Shown: positions 1-8,666 of the stretch, piece after piece
Position numbering within the stretch: position 1 is the stretch's first letter
Layout: each line of letters starts with the position of its first letter
Assembly: GCA_963844055.1 (NCBI GenBank)
Contig: CAWJMN010000001.1
Location: 2,170,001 to 2,234,000, forward strand
Direction: 5' to 3'
Source of the DNA: CAWJMN01 sp963844055
Lineage (GTDB): Bacteria > Planctomycetota > Planctomycetia > Pirellulales > Pirellulaceae
DNA: 64,000 bases
The notes under the pieces: generated by a model
Seen by the model: the letters and a program-made list of their open reading frames with translations, nothing else
Told to the model about the DNA's origin: nothing
Database searches by the model: none
Translations under genes and position numbers: made by a program

Positions 1-474
1 TGCAGCTCGTTCTCCAAGAATTTTGGCCTGTATAGCGAGCGTGTTGGCGCGCTGACCTTGGTTGCCAGCAACAGTGATGCAGCGCAAAAGGCGCTGAGCC
101 AAGTGCGGATTAGCATTCGCGTGAACTACAGCAATCCACCGCAACATGGTGGCGCTGTGGTGGCGGCTGTCCTGGGTGACAAGGGATTGCGGAAGCAGTG
201 GGAAGACGAGCTTACGGCGATGCGGACTCGCATTTTGCAGATGCGTGAACTATTCGTGGCGACGATGAAAAAGCTGGCTCCCCAAAAGGACTTCAGCTTC
301 ATTGCCAAGCAAAAGGGGATGTTCTCGTTCTCGGGCTTATCGAACGTACAGGTGGACGAGCTGAAGACGAAGCATGCCGTGTACGTTGTTGGCAACGGTG
401 GCCGGATCAATGTTGCCGGCATGACCCCGAGCAACATGCAAGCGTTGTGCGAGGCGATTGCGGCCGTCCTGTAA
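1..474 (+). CDS. Aromatic/aspartate aminotransferase, C-terminal part (5' truncated by window edge)
   Basis: PLP-dependent class I aminotransferase of the aspartate/tyrosine type, which moves amino groups between aspartate or aromatic amino acids and 2-oxo acids. The open frame runs in from the first base. It begins with the active-site block SSFSKNFGLYSERVGAL, whose lysine (fragment residue 6) forms the Schiff base with PLP. The rest matches the usual C-terminal domain, including NPPQHGGAVVA and a GMFSFSGL segment near the substrate-binding loop. About 157 codons are visible, so roughly 60% of a normal 400-residue enzyme lies upstream. Family assignment is firm. Whether it prefers aspartate (AspC) or aromatic substrates (TyrB) cannot be decided from this part, so no symbol is given. 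Confidence 0.93.
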   Translation, partial: CSSFSKNFGLYSERVGALTLVASNSDAAQKALSQVRISIRVNYSNPPQHGGAVVAAVLGDKGLRKQWEDELTAMRTRILQMRELFVATMKKLAPQKDFSFIAKQKGMFSFSGLSNVQVDELKTKHAVYVVGNGGRINVAGMTPSNMQALCEAIAAVL

Positions 475-674
475 GCGGGATGGGCATCAAGAACGACTTC
501 CGATGCTGCACGCTTATTGCTGGTAAGCGTGCGGTCGCTGGAAATGGCGCAAAACTTTGCGTCAAAGTTACGTAAAAGCCGTTCCTGCCAAGGTTTTCGG
601 AGTTTCCTTTGCCGGGTGGAAACTCCTAGGATGCTGTAGTCATTCCTGAAACAGCTCTGAGCAGTTGGTGTAAT

Positions 675-1295
675 ATGGCGGCAGTCGTCACGGAAAAATC
701 TCCCGATACGGTCGTTCTGATTCATGGCCTAGGGGCGCATCGCATCACGATGCAACCGCTGGCCAGCCGTCTGCAAAAGGAATATGCGCGGGTGATCAAT
801 TGGGGCTATCGAAGCCTGTGGTCAACGATTGAAACGCATGCCAGCGAGTTTGAGCAATTGTTGCGACGTCTGGATGATGAGCAGACCGACGGAAAGCTGC
901 ACATTGTTACTCATAGCATGGGAGGAATTGTCACGCGAACCGTGCTTTCTCACTATGTGCCGCGGCATCTGGGGCGAGTGGTGATGATGGCGCCACCGAA
1001 CCAGGGTTCTCATGTGGCGAAGCGTTTGGCACCTTGGCTGGGCCGGCTTTGTCCGCCGCTGTGGCAGCTTTCCAGTGAAGGGGGAAGCTACGTCAAGGGA
1101 CTGCTTCCGCCCGAAGGTGTGCCGCTAGGAATCCTTGCCGCAGAAGGGGACTTTCTTGTCCACCTGGATTCTACGCATCTACCGACAGAGCATGACCACA
1201 TGGTTTTGCCAGGGATTCATTCCTCCCTGGCGTGGCGAAAAGAGACGGCCAAGCAGATTTCGTATTTTTTGCGAAATGGCTGCTTTGAACGGTAA
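675..1295 (+). CDS. Alpha/beta-hydrolase, lipase-like (206 aa)
   Basis: Probable alpha/beta-fold esterase or lipase. Near the N-terminus VVLIHGLGAHRITMQPLA carries the HG oxyanion-hole motif. The nucleophile elbow is THSMGG (G/T-x-S-x-G type, serine near residue 82). Candidate acid and base residues lie in the C-terminal third (LAAEGDFLV and PGIHSSL). At 206 residues it is a compact single-domain hydrolase without a signal peptide, so it is probably cytosolic. It resembles the short lipase-like proteins often annotated as acetyltransferases/hydrolases with alpha/beta fold. The substrate is unknown. It ends 11 bases before the convergent glgB stop and no terminator is visible between the two. 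Confidence 0.82.
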   Translation: MAAVVTEKSPDTVVLIHGLGAHRITMQPLASRLQKEYARVINWGYRSLWSTIETHASEFEQLLRRLDDEQTDGKLHIVTHSMGGIVTRTVLSHYVPRHLGRVVMMAPPNQGSHVAKRLAPWLGRLCPPLWQLSSEGGSYVKGLLPPEGVPLGILAAEGDFLVHLDSTHLPTEHDHMVLPGIHSSLAWRKETAKQISYFLRNGCFER

Positions 1296-1306
1296 CCGTC
1301 TGCGGA

Positions 1307-3517
1307 CTACATGGGCTTGAAAATGACGAGCCCCAGTGGTGGCAGGTTAATCGAAATCTTGGCTTCTCGCTGATGGTGTCCTGGGATCGTTGCCATGACG
1401 CCAGGATGGCTGCCGATGTTGCTGCCGCCGTAGAACTCCGAATCGCTGTTGAAGATCTCTTGGTACCAGCCTCCTTGAGGAACGCCAACCAAGTGCCCCG
1501 TGCGCGGCACAGGGGTAAAGTTACAGCAGACGACAACGAAGTCCTTCGGGTCTTTCGCGCGGCGTACGTAGGCCAGCACACTGTCGGCGCGGTTCATGCA
1601 GTCGATCCACTCAAAGCCCGACGGATCGAAATCGACCTGATGCAGGGCAGGCTGTTCTTGGTAGATCCGATTGATGTCGGCCATCATACGATGCACGCCG
1701 GCATGGGTATCCCAGCGGAGTAGGTCCCATTGCAGATCGGCGTCGTGGTTCCATTCGGTCCATTGGCCAAAGTCGCAGCCCATGAACAGCAGCTTTTTGC
1801 CGGGATGGGTCCACATGTAGGAATATAGCAACCGCAGGTTGGCAAACTTTTGCCACATGTCGCCTGGCATCTGATCGAGCAGAGAGCGTTTGCCGTGCAC
1901 GACTTCATCGTGGGAGAGAGGAAGGGCAAAGTTTTCCGTAAAGGCGTAGATCAGGCTGAAGGTCAATTCATCATGATGATGGGCGCGATGGATCGGTTCA
2001 TGCCGCATGTAACGCAGCGTGTCGTTCATCCAGCCCATGTTCCACTTCAAGCTAAAGCCGAGACCGCCGGTCGAGGTTGGTCGCGATACGCCACCCCAAG
2101 CGGTGGATTCTTCGGCGATGGTGAGGACGCCAGGGAATTGCTTGTGGCTTTCGACATTGAACTCTTGCAGCAGGGAGATAGCTTCGAGATTTTCGCGGCC
2201 GCCGTAGGCATTGGGGATCCATTCCCCTTGCTTTCGGCTGTAGTCGAGATACAGCATCGATGCCACTGCATCGACGCGAAGGCCGTCGATGTGGTATTTG
2301 TCGAGCCAGAAGAGGGCGTTGGAGACCAGGAAGTTGCGGACTTCGTTGCGACCGTAATTGAAAATCATCGTCCCCCAGTCAGGATGTTCACCATGGCGAG
2401 GATCTTCGTGCTCGTAGAGGGCGCTGCCATCAAAGCGGCGCAGGCCGTGGGCATCCTTGGGAAAGTGGGCGGGGACCCAGTCGAGGATCACGCCGATGCC
2501 ATTTTGATGGCAATAATCGACGAAGTACATGAAGTCTTCTGGGGTGCCGTAACGACTGGTCGCCGCGAAGTAACCAACCGTCTGATAGCCCCAACTGCCG
2601 GTATAGGGATGCTCGCTAATGGGCATCAGTTCCAGGTGGGTGTATCCCTGCTGTTTGCAGTAGGCGACCAGTTGATGGGCGAGGTCGCGATAGGAGAGCC
2701 AACCGTTTTTGCGATCTGGTGAGCGGCGCCAAGAGCCGAGATGCACTTCGTAAATCGAGATCGGCTGTTCGAGCTGATCGATGTTTTTACGGCGCTCCAT
2801 CCAGGCATTGTCTTGCCATTGATGTACCGAGAGGTCGGTTACGATCGAAGCGGTTTGCGGTGGTAGTTCGGCAGCAAAGCCGTAGGGGTCGCACTTGTCG
2901 ACAACGTCGCCCCATTTTCCACGAACTCGATACTTGTATTTCTCTCCTGCTTTGAGTCCGGGCAGAAAGAGTTCCCAAACGCCACCATCGCCGGTTCGGC
3001 GCATGGGATGGCGCCGGGCATCCCAGCCGTTGAAGTCTCCAACGACGCTAATGCTCTCGGCATTGGGAGCCCACAGGGCAAAGTTCACGCCGGCTACCCC
3101 ATCGACGGTGCGCAGGTGTGCGCCCATGCGGTCGTAGGCTTGGTAGAGCTTTCCTTCACCAAATAGATGGAGGTCAAAGCTGGATAGTAGTGGCGCCGTA
3201 GTATAAGGATCGTGCAAGGTGGTAATCTCTCCGGTGGATTTCATCATCCGTAGCATATAGTTGCCGGGCGCGGACAGTTCTTCAAGCGGACAGATCGCCT
3301 CAAACAGGCCCGCAGGATGGATTTTTCGCATGGGGCGGGAATGAGAGTGGCTGCGATCTACCACCCAAGCCTGCTGGCCTTCCGGAAGAAACGCCCTGAC
3401 TGCTAAGGCCTTTCGTCCCCCCACTTCAATCTCTTTGGGGCCTAAGGCTTCCGAGGGATTGCTAAGCGTGCTACCGAGTAAAGCGCTGATAGATTCTAAG
3501 GAAACGGTTGTTCTCAC
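1307..3517 (-). CDS. glgB: 1,4-alpha-glucan branching enzyme GlgB
   Basis: Creates alpha-1,6 branches in glycogen by cutting and transferring 1,4-glucan chains. About 736 residues, normal for GlgB. An N-terminal CBM48 region holds WAPNAESISVVGDFNGWD. The GH13 barrel has the usual blocks: GVILDWVPAHFPKDAHGL, GLRVDAVASMLYLDYSR (nucleophile Asp), LTIAEESTAW (acid/base Glu) and FALPLSHDEVVHGKRS. The C-terminal all-beta domain follows. The start is taken as GTG at 3517, preceded by GGAG eight bases upstream. A GTG three codons earlier would sit directly on that Shine-Dalgarno sequence. No other glycogen gene is in the window. Confidence 0.96.
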   Translation of the reverse strand: MRTTVSLESISALLGSTLSNPSEALGPKEIEVGGRKALAVRAFLPEGQQAWVVDRSHSHSRPMRKIHPAGLFEAICPLEELSAPGNYMLRMMKSTGEITTLHDPYTTAPLLSSFDLHLFGEGKLYQAYDRMGAHLRTVDGVAGVNFALWAPNAESISVVGDFNGWDARRHPMRRTGDGGVWELFLPGLKAGEKYKYRVRGKWGDVVDKCDPYGFAAELPPQTASIVTDLSVHQWQDNAWMERRKNIDQLEQPISIYEVHLGSWRRSPDRKNGWLSYRDLAHQLVAYCKQQGYTHLELMPISEHPYTGSWGYQTVGYFAATSRYGTPEDFMYFVDYCHQNGIGVILDWVPAHFPKDAHGLRRFDGSALYEHEDPRHGEHPDWGTMIFNYGRNEVRNFLVSNALFWLDKYHIDGLRVDAVASMLYLDYSRKQGEWIPNAYGGRENLEAISLLQEFNVESHKQFPGVLTIAEESTAWGGVSRPTSTGGLGFSLKWNMGWMNDTLRYMRHEPIHRAHHHDELTFSLIYAFTENFALPLSHDEVVHGKRSLLDQMPGDMWQKFANLRLLYSYMWTHPGKKLLFMGCDFGQWTEWNHDADLQWDLLRWDTHAGVHRMMADINRIYQEQPALHQVDFDPSGFEWIDCMNRADSVLAYVRRAKDPKDFVVVCCNFTPVPRTGHLVGVPQGGWYQEIFNSDSEFYGGSNIGSHPGVMATIPGHHQREAKISINLPPLGLVIFKPM

Positions 3518-3594
3518 GCGATCCACTCCTTTTTTGCGTGCCTAACATTCTAGAGCACGCGATCTCCTGATTGCTAACATCAACCGCGCTCGTG

Positions 3595-4218
3595 CTAGGA
3601 CGAGGTTTCGACTGCCACTTGTCCAAAGAGGACCTGAACCGCTGCTCGAAGTCGTGAACCAAAAAGTGCGATACGGGAAGACCATACGCCCATGTAATCT
3701 GCCAGCGTAGGCTGTGGCGACTGGCGTACATCGCTATGCGGACGGTCAACTCGGAATTGTTTGGCGGGACTGTCCGACGTTTCTACCGTCGAATTTGCCT
3801 GCTGTAGATCATCATTGGCAGTGTATTTCCAGGTGCGGCAACTGATGCGGTGGATCTGGCGAGCCACGTCAACGCGCTTCCAAAGATCTTGATTCTTTAC
3901 GGCGGTCATTTGCCCGTAACGTTCCCACAGCCAATCGTTTTCTCGCCAAGTATCCAGGCCAAAGCGAAGCCCGCTGCTGATCCCCTGGCGACGCGTCACG
4001 ACCGTGACTTGGGAAGGCTGGTCCAGCGATTCCAGCCCGCGGATCAAAGCCAAAAGTTCGAGGCGATCTGCGCAGGTTTCGTTTTCTTCGTCATCGGCTT
4101 CAAAATGGCATTGGCCATCGAGCGATTGAAGTACAAACCGCCAGCGTCCCGTGGCCGCATTGGAGGTGGAGCCAGACGTCTCGGAAAAAAGGAGGAAGTG
4201 TGGGGCTGGTGGGGTCAT
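3595..4218 (-). CDS. RNase H-like protein with degenerate active site (207 aa)
   Basis: The first 150 residues follow the RNase HI fold: a first strand HFLLFSETSGS, then the helix RLELLALIRGLESL, then the strand VTVVTRRQGI followed by RFGLDTWRENDWLWE. RNase HI normally uses Asp-Glu-Asp-Asp. Here the first Asp aligns with Glu13, the helix Glu (54) is kept, and the third position is occupied by Thr-Arg-Arg where TDS is expected. The last 55 residues look disordered. I infer a non-catalytic or altered nucleic-acid-binding relative, probably a planctomycete family rather than housekeeping RNase HI. It is divergent from the small gene at 4550. Fold assignment is by eye. Confidence 0.68.
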   Translation of the reverse strand: MTPPAPHFLLFSETSGSTSNAATGRWRFVLQSLDGQCHFEADDEENETCADRLELLALIRGLESLDQPSQVTVVTRRQGISSGLRFGLDTWRENDWLWERYGQMTAVKNQDLWKRVDVARQIHRISCRTWKYTANDDLQQANSTVETSDSPAKQFRVDRPHSDVRQSPQPTLADYMGVWSSRIALFGSRLRAAVQVLFGQVAVETSS

Positions 4219-4549
4219 GGCGATGGTTTTGCTGCGAGTGGGCCGCGCTTATGGGTATTGTTTTACCATTGCGAGTCCATTCGCCGCAATCAATGGGTCT
4301 GTAAATACCCTTGAATGCAAGGTTCCATCATTTTTTCAAGCTTTACTGGCTTATCGTCAATCGCGACCTATATTCTCCAGTTTATCTTTTCCGTAATTCT
4401 TACCAGCGATTGCAGGGGGCTCCATTCGTTTGAGGGTGGGGCAGTCGGGTATAACCGAGAAATGGCGGGTAGAGGGGGTAAACTCCCTTTCGAAACCTGC
4501 AATCTGGCAGGGGCGGCGTTCAATAATACGGAAACACAAGGAGTAGGGG
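4219..4549. other. Intergenic region between divergent genes
   Basis: 331 bases between the start of the RNase H-like gene (minus) and the small gene at 4550 (plus). It must contain both promoters, but I see no convincing paired -35/-10 boxes. The AAGGAG at 4539-4544 just before the 4550 start is a plausible ribosome binding site. No further gene is supported. Confidence 0.4.
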
Positions 4550-4873
4550 ATGGGTGACCAGGAAGCAGCGGCAAAGGATGGCCCTTCGGATCGGGTGAAA
4601 AAGCTGGGGCCGCCGCAAAATGTGCCAGTCTTCAACTGTTTGGTGGCCGTCTCGCCGCGAAACGCGGAAGGATTGATTTTGGCTCGGGCGATTCAGGTCG
4701 ATGGGATCTCGGCGACGGCCAAGACCGAGCCCGAAGCCCTTAAAGCGATTGTTGCGGCGTTTAAGTCGCTGGCTGGAAAGTGTGCGGCTGCCGGCGAGGA
4801 AATCCCCTGGCTCAAAGAGAGCCTGCCGCTGGGGCCTGGCGACCAACAGCGGTTTATTGCCGTCCATTTGTAG
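4550..4873 (+). CDS. Hypothetical protein (107 aa)
   Basis: I do not recognise this protein. It starts at ATG 4550 after an AAGGAG Shine-Dalgarno sequence about six bases upstream, which supports translation. The N-terminal 20 residues are polar. The body alternates strand-like (VPVFNCLVAVSP, GLILARAIQVDGISA) and helix-like (EPEALKAIVAAFKSLAGKC) stretches, compatible with a small alpha/beta domain. There is no signal peptide or membrane segment. It stands alone, transcribed away from the RNase H-like gene and about 200 bases before the SUFU-like gene on the same strand. It is probably a lineage-restricted small protein. Confidence 0.6.
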   Translation: MGDQEAAAKDGPSDRVKKLGPPQNVPVFNCLVAVSPRNAEGLILARAIQVDGISATAKTEPEALKAIVAAFKSLAGKCAAAGEEIPWLKESLPLGPGDQQRFIAVHL

Positions 4874-5069
4874 TGAACGTACTTAATTGAGCGTAGTGAC
4901 GCAGAGGCACTCTGTCCTGTTGTTGCAAAACGACCTAAAAAAGTCTTGCTTCGGTTTTTTGCAAGGTTGAAGATACGGTAGCAGGTTTGTGTCGGCAGCT
5001 TGAACCGGCCCTAGCACAACACCATTTTGGCACTCAGGTTTTCGCACCCTCTCTACTGAAGAAATTGCC

Positions 5070-5693
5070 ATGTCCGACGACGAAGAAGGCGATGATTTTG
5101 AACAAGATTGGTATGACCGAAAGTCGTTTCTGATGGAGGAGGCCTTGGGGGAAGAGCATGACATGGTCATGCACGCCATTATCCCCTACGCCGCTGGTGG
5201 CGGATTGGACCTTTACTATTATCCCCATGGGGTGCCTGGAACGGGTATCGCCACGAAAGAACTTAGTGAAGACCCCGAGCAAACTTCTTCCAACAATGTG
5301 TTTGAGGCGTATGAACTGGTGATGTTCACGCGTCTTCCTTTGAACATGGATGATGCGCTGAATGATGAGACCGAATTTGGCAGGATGCATGGGAACATCA
5401 ATGCGATCTTGAACTTGATGGCCCCCTATAGCCTGGAGGCTACGCTTAACCCACATGAGACGTGCGAGTTTCCCACGGAAATGGAATCGGTGGGGGGAAA
5501 GTGTTTGATCTTCGATGGCTACCCTACCTATTCCGAAGATGAATCCCACGAATTTGGTCTGTTGCTGCTCATCGAGATCTTTCGCTCGGAGATGGAGTAC
5601 GCACAAGAAAACGGCGGCGCGGCATTGCTAGAAAAACTAAAGATCGCGGGGCATTATCCGTATTCGGATCTGGACCGAGAGCCAGTTGTGTAA
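5070..5693 (+). CDS. SUFU (suppressor of fused)-like domain protein
   Basis: A 207-residue protein that I place in the bacterial suppressor-of-fused-like family by its layout: an acidic N-terminus, a strand pair around GGGLDLYYYPHGVPG, then TGIATKELSEDP, EAYELVMFTRLPL, a helix and a late GFGLLLLIEI-type segment (here EFGLLLLIEIFRSEMEY). In animals SUFU binds Gli factors. Bacterial members are often near toxin-immunity loci or stand alone, and their function is mostly unknown. There is no signal peptide. It is flanked by unrelated genes and no toxin-like partner is visible. Assignment rests on pattern recognition alone and needs a profile search (PF05076). Confidence 0.58.
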   Translation: MSDDEEGDDFEQDWYDRKSFLMEEALGEEHDMVMHAIIPYAAGGGLDLYYYPHGVPGTGIATKELSEDPEQTSSNNVFEAYELVMFTRLPLNMDDALNDETEFGRMHGNINAILNLMAPYSLEATLNPHETCEFPTEMESVGGKCLIFDGYPTYSEDESHEFGLLLLIEIFRSEMEYAQENGGAALLEKLKIAGHYPYSDLDREPVV

Positions 5694-5849
5694 GGCCTTT
5701 GTTAGAAAGGCGGGCTAGGGCTTGGTGCAAAAGTAAGGGCAGAATCCCGCGTACAATTGGGGATTCGCCAATTTGGAACGAGAGCTTAGCGCTCTCACGT
5801 TAGAGCTTTATCGAATGATTTAATTCTTGGACAGGTTTAGGCTAGAGAC

Positions 5850-6437
5850 ATGGCACAAAAGAAGATTCTGATGCTCGTTGGTGACTACGTTGAAGACTAC
5901 GAAGTCATGGTTCCCTTTCAAATGTTGCTGATGGTGGGGCATGCGGTGCATGCGATTTGTCCCGGCAAGAAAGAGGGAGAGACGGTAGCAACGGCGATCC
6001 ACGATTTTGAAGGAGAGCAAACCTATAGCGAGAAGCGTGGGCACAATTTCCGACTGAATGCGACCTTTGACGCAGTCAAAGAGTCCGACTATGACGCGCT
6101 GGTCATCGCAGGTGGACGGGCTCCGGAATATCTGCGCATGACGCCGCGCGTCCTAGAGATCACCCGCCATTTTGCCAGCAACAACAAGCCTTTGGCAGCC
6201 ATCTGCCACGGCCCGCAGATTTTGACGGCCGCCGGTGTATTAAAAGGAAGGAAGTGCAGTGCCTATCCAGCGGTACAGAGCGAGGTTGAATTGGCTGGGG
6301 GCACTTATGTGGCGGCCAGTGCAAACTTTGACAACGCGGTCACGGATGGAAACCTGGTGACGGCTCCGGCATGGCCAGCTCATCCCGCTTGGATTCGCCA
6401 GTTCCTGGAAGTGCTCGGGACGAAGATTTCCTTGTAG
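5850..6437 (+). CDS. DJ-1/PfpI family protein (195 aa)
   Basis: A class I glutamine-amidotransferase-like fold protein of the DJ-1/PfpI/ThiJ group, which includes deglycase/glyoxalase-like enzymes, chaperones and intracellular proteases. The N-terminus KKILMLVGDYVEDYEVMVPF contains the conserved acidic residue (E/D of the first loop). DYDALVIAGGRAPEYLR is the standard central strand-loop. LAAICHGPQILTAAG carries the nucleophile Cys (near residue 116) followed by His, the usual AICHGP motif. Length is typical. It is probably cytosolic. Which activity it has cannot be told from sequence. Confidence 0.92.
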   Translation: MAQKKILMLVGDYVEDYEVMVPFQMLLMVGHAVHAICPGKKEGETVATAIHDFEGEQTYSEKRGHNFRLNATFDAVKESDYDALVIAGGRAPEYLRMTPRVLEITRHFASNNKPLAAICHGPQILTAAGVLKGRKCSAYPAVQSEVELAGGTYVAASANFDNAVTDGNLVTAPAWPAHPAWIRQFLEVLGTKISL

Positions 6438-6440
6438 CGC

Positions 6441-6497
6441 AAAAAAAGCCCACAGCCAAGTTCGCTAGGGTTTCAGGTAGCGAACTTGACGTGGGCT
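6441..6497 (-). terminator. Factor-independent terminator of the amidotransferase-like gene
   Basis: Nested inverted repeat: AGCCCAC (6447-6453) pairs with GTGGGCT (6491-6497), and inside it CAAGTTCGCTA (6457-6467) pairs perfectly with TAGCGAACTTG (6478-6488). On the minus strand the stem is followed by seven T residues (A-run 6441-6447 on the plus strand), so it terminates the gene ending at 6607. Confidence 0.82.
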
Positions 6498-6606
6498 CGT
6501 CAGAGGGGACGATGCAAGGCCTGCGCGTTAGCGCAAGAAGCCTTTGGATATCGAGGCTCTGCCAGCGAGGGGTAAACTGGCAGAGCGTTAGTGGGTCGCA
6601 AATCGC

Positions 6607-7356
6607 TTAGGCGGTTTGGCGGGCACGAAGACGCATCTGTTGCTTCACGCCGTCGATGAATTCTTCAAAGATGCGAATGTCGAGGGCGCTGGCCGTTTCG
6701 GATTGTGGATGGAACTGGGTTCCCATCGCGAACCAATCTTCTTGATTGCTTTCAATCGCTTCGACCACGCCATCGGGGCAGCGTGCCGAAACCACAAAGC
6801 CGGGGGCAACGTCATCGACTGCCATATGGTGGTTGCTGTTGACGCGGATTTCGCCATCGCCATAGACGCGTTCCATTAATGTTCCCATGACCACGTTCAT
6901 GCCGTGGCGATGTTCTGGGTCGATCAGGTCGCGGTGAGGAATCGCTTCTGGCATGTCTTCAGGTAGATGGAGTAGCAGGTTGCCACCCATGGTGATGTTG
7001 AGTAGCTGCATTCCCGCACCAATGCCAAACACTGGTAGGCGATGGTCAGCGATCACCCGCATCAGCAAACGGTCAAAGGTCTCGCGGCGAGGGTCCATCA
7101 GGCGAACGCTGCTATGGATCTGAAAGCCGTCACGGCGTGGGTCGAGGTCACCGCCACCAATCATCAAAAAGCCGTCGAGGCTTTCGAGTAGGGTTGTGAT
7201 ATCCGATTCCTCTTGAAGTGGAGGAACGATTACGGGAATGCCTCCCGCAGCCAAAATGCTGTTGTAGTAACCGGCAGGTACGTAGCTGAGGGCTGGGCCC
7301 TCTTTACGTGCCGCGCGATAGTCCGCATTCATACCAATCATTGGTTTACCAGGCAT
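6607..7356 (-). CDS. PuuD-like glutamine amidotransferase homologue lacking the catalytic cysteine
   Basis: A 249-residue protein of the gamma-glutamyl-GABA hydrolase (peptidase C26) family. It has the family N-terminus KPMIGMNADYR, the loop GFLMIGGGDLDPRR and the C-terminal block FAMGTQFHPQSE. Active members hydrolyse gamma-glutamyl amides with a Cys-His-Glu triad. Here the nucleophile elbow, normally GICRGMQ, reads GIGAGMQ (residues 111-117), so the cysteine is absent. The triad glutamate after HP is Gln218, while His216 is kept. It is probably catalytically dead or repurposed. I start it at ATG 7356, with AGGG nine bases upstream. ATG 7363-7365 lies on top of that site, and a longer frame upstream lacks family similarity. 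Confidence 0.85.
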   Translation of the reverse strand: MPGKPMIGMNADYRAARKEGPALSYVPAGYYNSILAAGGIPVIVPPLQEESDITTLLESLDGFLMIGGGDLDPRRDGFQIHSSVRLMDPRRETFDRLLMRVIADHRLPVFGIGAGMQLLNITMGGNLLLHLPEDMPEAIPHRDLIDPEHRHGMNVVMGTLMERVYGDGEIRVNSNHHMAVDDVAPGFVVSARCPDGVVEAIESNQEDWFAMGTQFHPQSETASALDIRIFEEFIDGVKQQMRLRARQTA

Positions 7357-8003
7357 TTGACACATCCCTATTGCTGACGAAGAAACCCGAATCTCGAACG
7401 GGGGCAAATGCCCTGGCAATCCGACCAGGGAAACAATCCGGCGAACCGACTGAAGAGAAGAAAAGGAGAGTGCGACAGACGCTGTAGTGAGCCAATGCAT
7501 GACACCCTGGAAGGCATCCATGCCTTTAGGTGCGAAGGCCATACGTTGCGGGAAGTATCCGCATGGCCATCATCCCTGATCAATGCATTCAATCACAGCA
7601 AACACGAGTCACGCTCTGCAAGCCATCCTGCTCAGCAAGAACGATCGAAAGGAGCTCCAAATCCGAGAGGAAAAAGTGAATCCATTACACTCTCAACACA
7701 TAAGAGAAGAGGTTTTTGTGTTGAAGATGGCGAAGTTTTAACGCCTGTGAAAAGTGTTACAAGCAACTACGACGATTTTGCGTTGCGTGGTGGATGCTGG
7801 CACAAGATAGAGTGCTAGCGTCAGCGGTTGTCCGTACGAAAGTCGGAAAAACGTGGCGTCGCACTAAAATGAATTAAACTTTGCGGGCCTGAGCTGCACA
7901 AAGAAGCAGAGAGTTATCGGTATTTGGCTCGTGTTTTTAGGGGCTTTGTGGTGGAAGTGGGGCGGGATAATAGCCCGTATCGCCAAATTCCCCAAGGCCA
8001 AAA
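7357..8003. other. Intergenic region, no supported gene
   Basis: 647 bases between two minus-strand genes. It contains the leader of the amidotransferase-like gene. An AT-richer stretch around 7670-7760 has an AGGAAAAAGTG sequence heading a 21-codon frame that I do not support. A 136-codon plus-strand frame here has no family features and an implausible composition. No terminator is obvious downstream of the MBL gene. Confidence 0.4.
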
Positions 8004-8666
8004 CTAGTATCCGCGACGACCCACAAAGGGGTTGTGTGCCTTTTCTTGGCCGATTGTAGTGGGATCACCATGCCCAGGCAGCACGATGGCTTCGTCAGGG
8101 AGTGTGAATAACTGCTGACGGATGGATGTTAGCAATTGCTGTGAATCTCCATCGGGAAAGTCGGTGCGCCCCACGCTGCCTTCGAACAAAACATCTCCAC
8201 CGAAAACAATGGTTCCGATTTCGCTTTGATAGATAAACACAATGTGCCCGCACGAGTGGCCTGGGGTTTCGCGGACTTCTAGGTCGATTCCGGCAAGATT
8301 CAGGGTTTCGCCGTGGGAGACCGTTTGGTCGGCCGGCGGACTGGTGATGGGCATTCCGAAGGGTGCAGACAGATTTAAATCGGCATCGGTCAACTTGGCG
8401 GCATCGTCCCTGCCAATGATCAGCGGGGCATGGGGATAGGCCTTTTTGAGGGCGCTGTTGCCAGCAATGTGGTCTGCATGGCCGTGCGTATTGAGGATGG
8501 CAGAAACCGTAAGTCCTGATTTGGAAATGACTTGCAGTATGCGACCCGCATCGGCCCCCGGATCGATAACGATGCATTCCTGGGAGTCGTGGAAATGGGC
8601 AATATAGGCGTTTTCGTCAAAAAGTTGCGAAGTAACGCATTGAACGTCAAGTTGGCGATCTTTCAC
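8004..8666 (-). CDS. MBL-fold metallo-hydrolase, glyoxalase II-like (220 aa)
   Basis: Metallo-beta-lactamase-fold hydrolase of the hydroxyacylglutathione hydrolase/YcbL type. Metal ligands are visible: THGHADH (THxHxDH, around residues 60-66), GHSCGHIVF for the third histidine, VFGGDVLFEGSVGRTDFP for the bridging Asp, and LPGHGDPTTIGQEK for the last histidine. It is short for true glyoxalase II (about 250) and matches the compact YcbL-like group. It starts at GTG 8664-8666 with GAGGG seven bases upstream. Cytosolic. The substrate is probably a glutathione or other thioester, but this is not determined. Confidence 0.92.
   Translation of the reverse strand: MKDRQLDVQCVTSQLFDENAYIAHFHDSQECIVIDPGADAGRILQVISKSGLTVSAILNTHGHADHIAGNSALKKAYPHAPLIIGRDDAAKLTDADLNLSAPFGMPITSPPADQTVSHGETLNLAGIDLEVRETPGHSCGHIVFIYQSEIGTIVFGGDVLFEGSVGRTDFPDGDSQQLLTSIRQQLFTLPDEAIVLPGHGDPTTIGQEKAHNPFVGRRGY

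Noticed and set aside
126..725. Minus-strand open frame of 199 codons
   Set aside because: It overlaps the aminotransferase on the opposite strand and has no recognisable domain.
1850..2722. Plus-strand open frame of 290 codons within glgB
   Set aside because: It is antisense to conserved GH13 motifs, with no ribosome site or domain.
7408..7818. Plus-strand open frame of 136 codons
   Set aside because: No ribosome site, no domain and an odd residue mix; it lies over the leader of a minus-strand gene.
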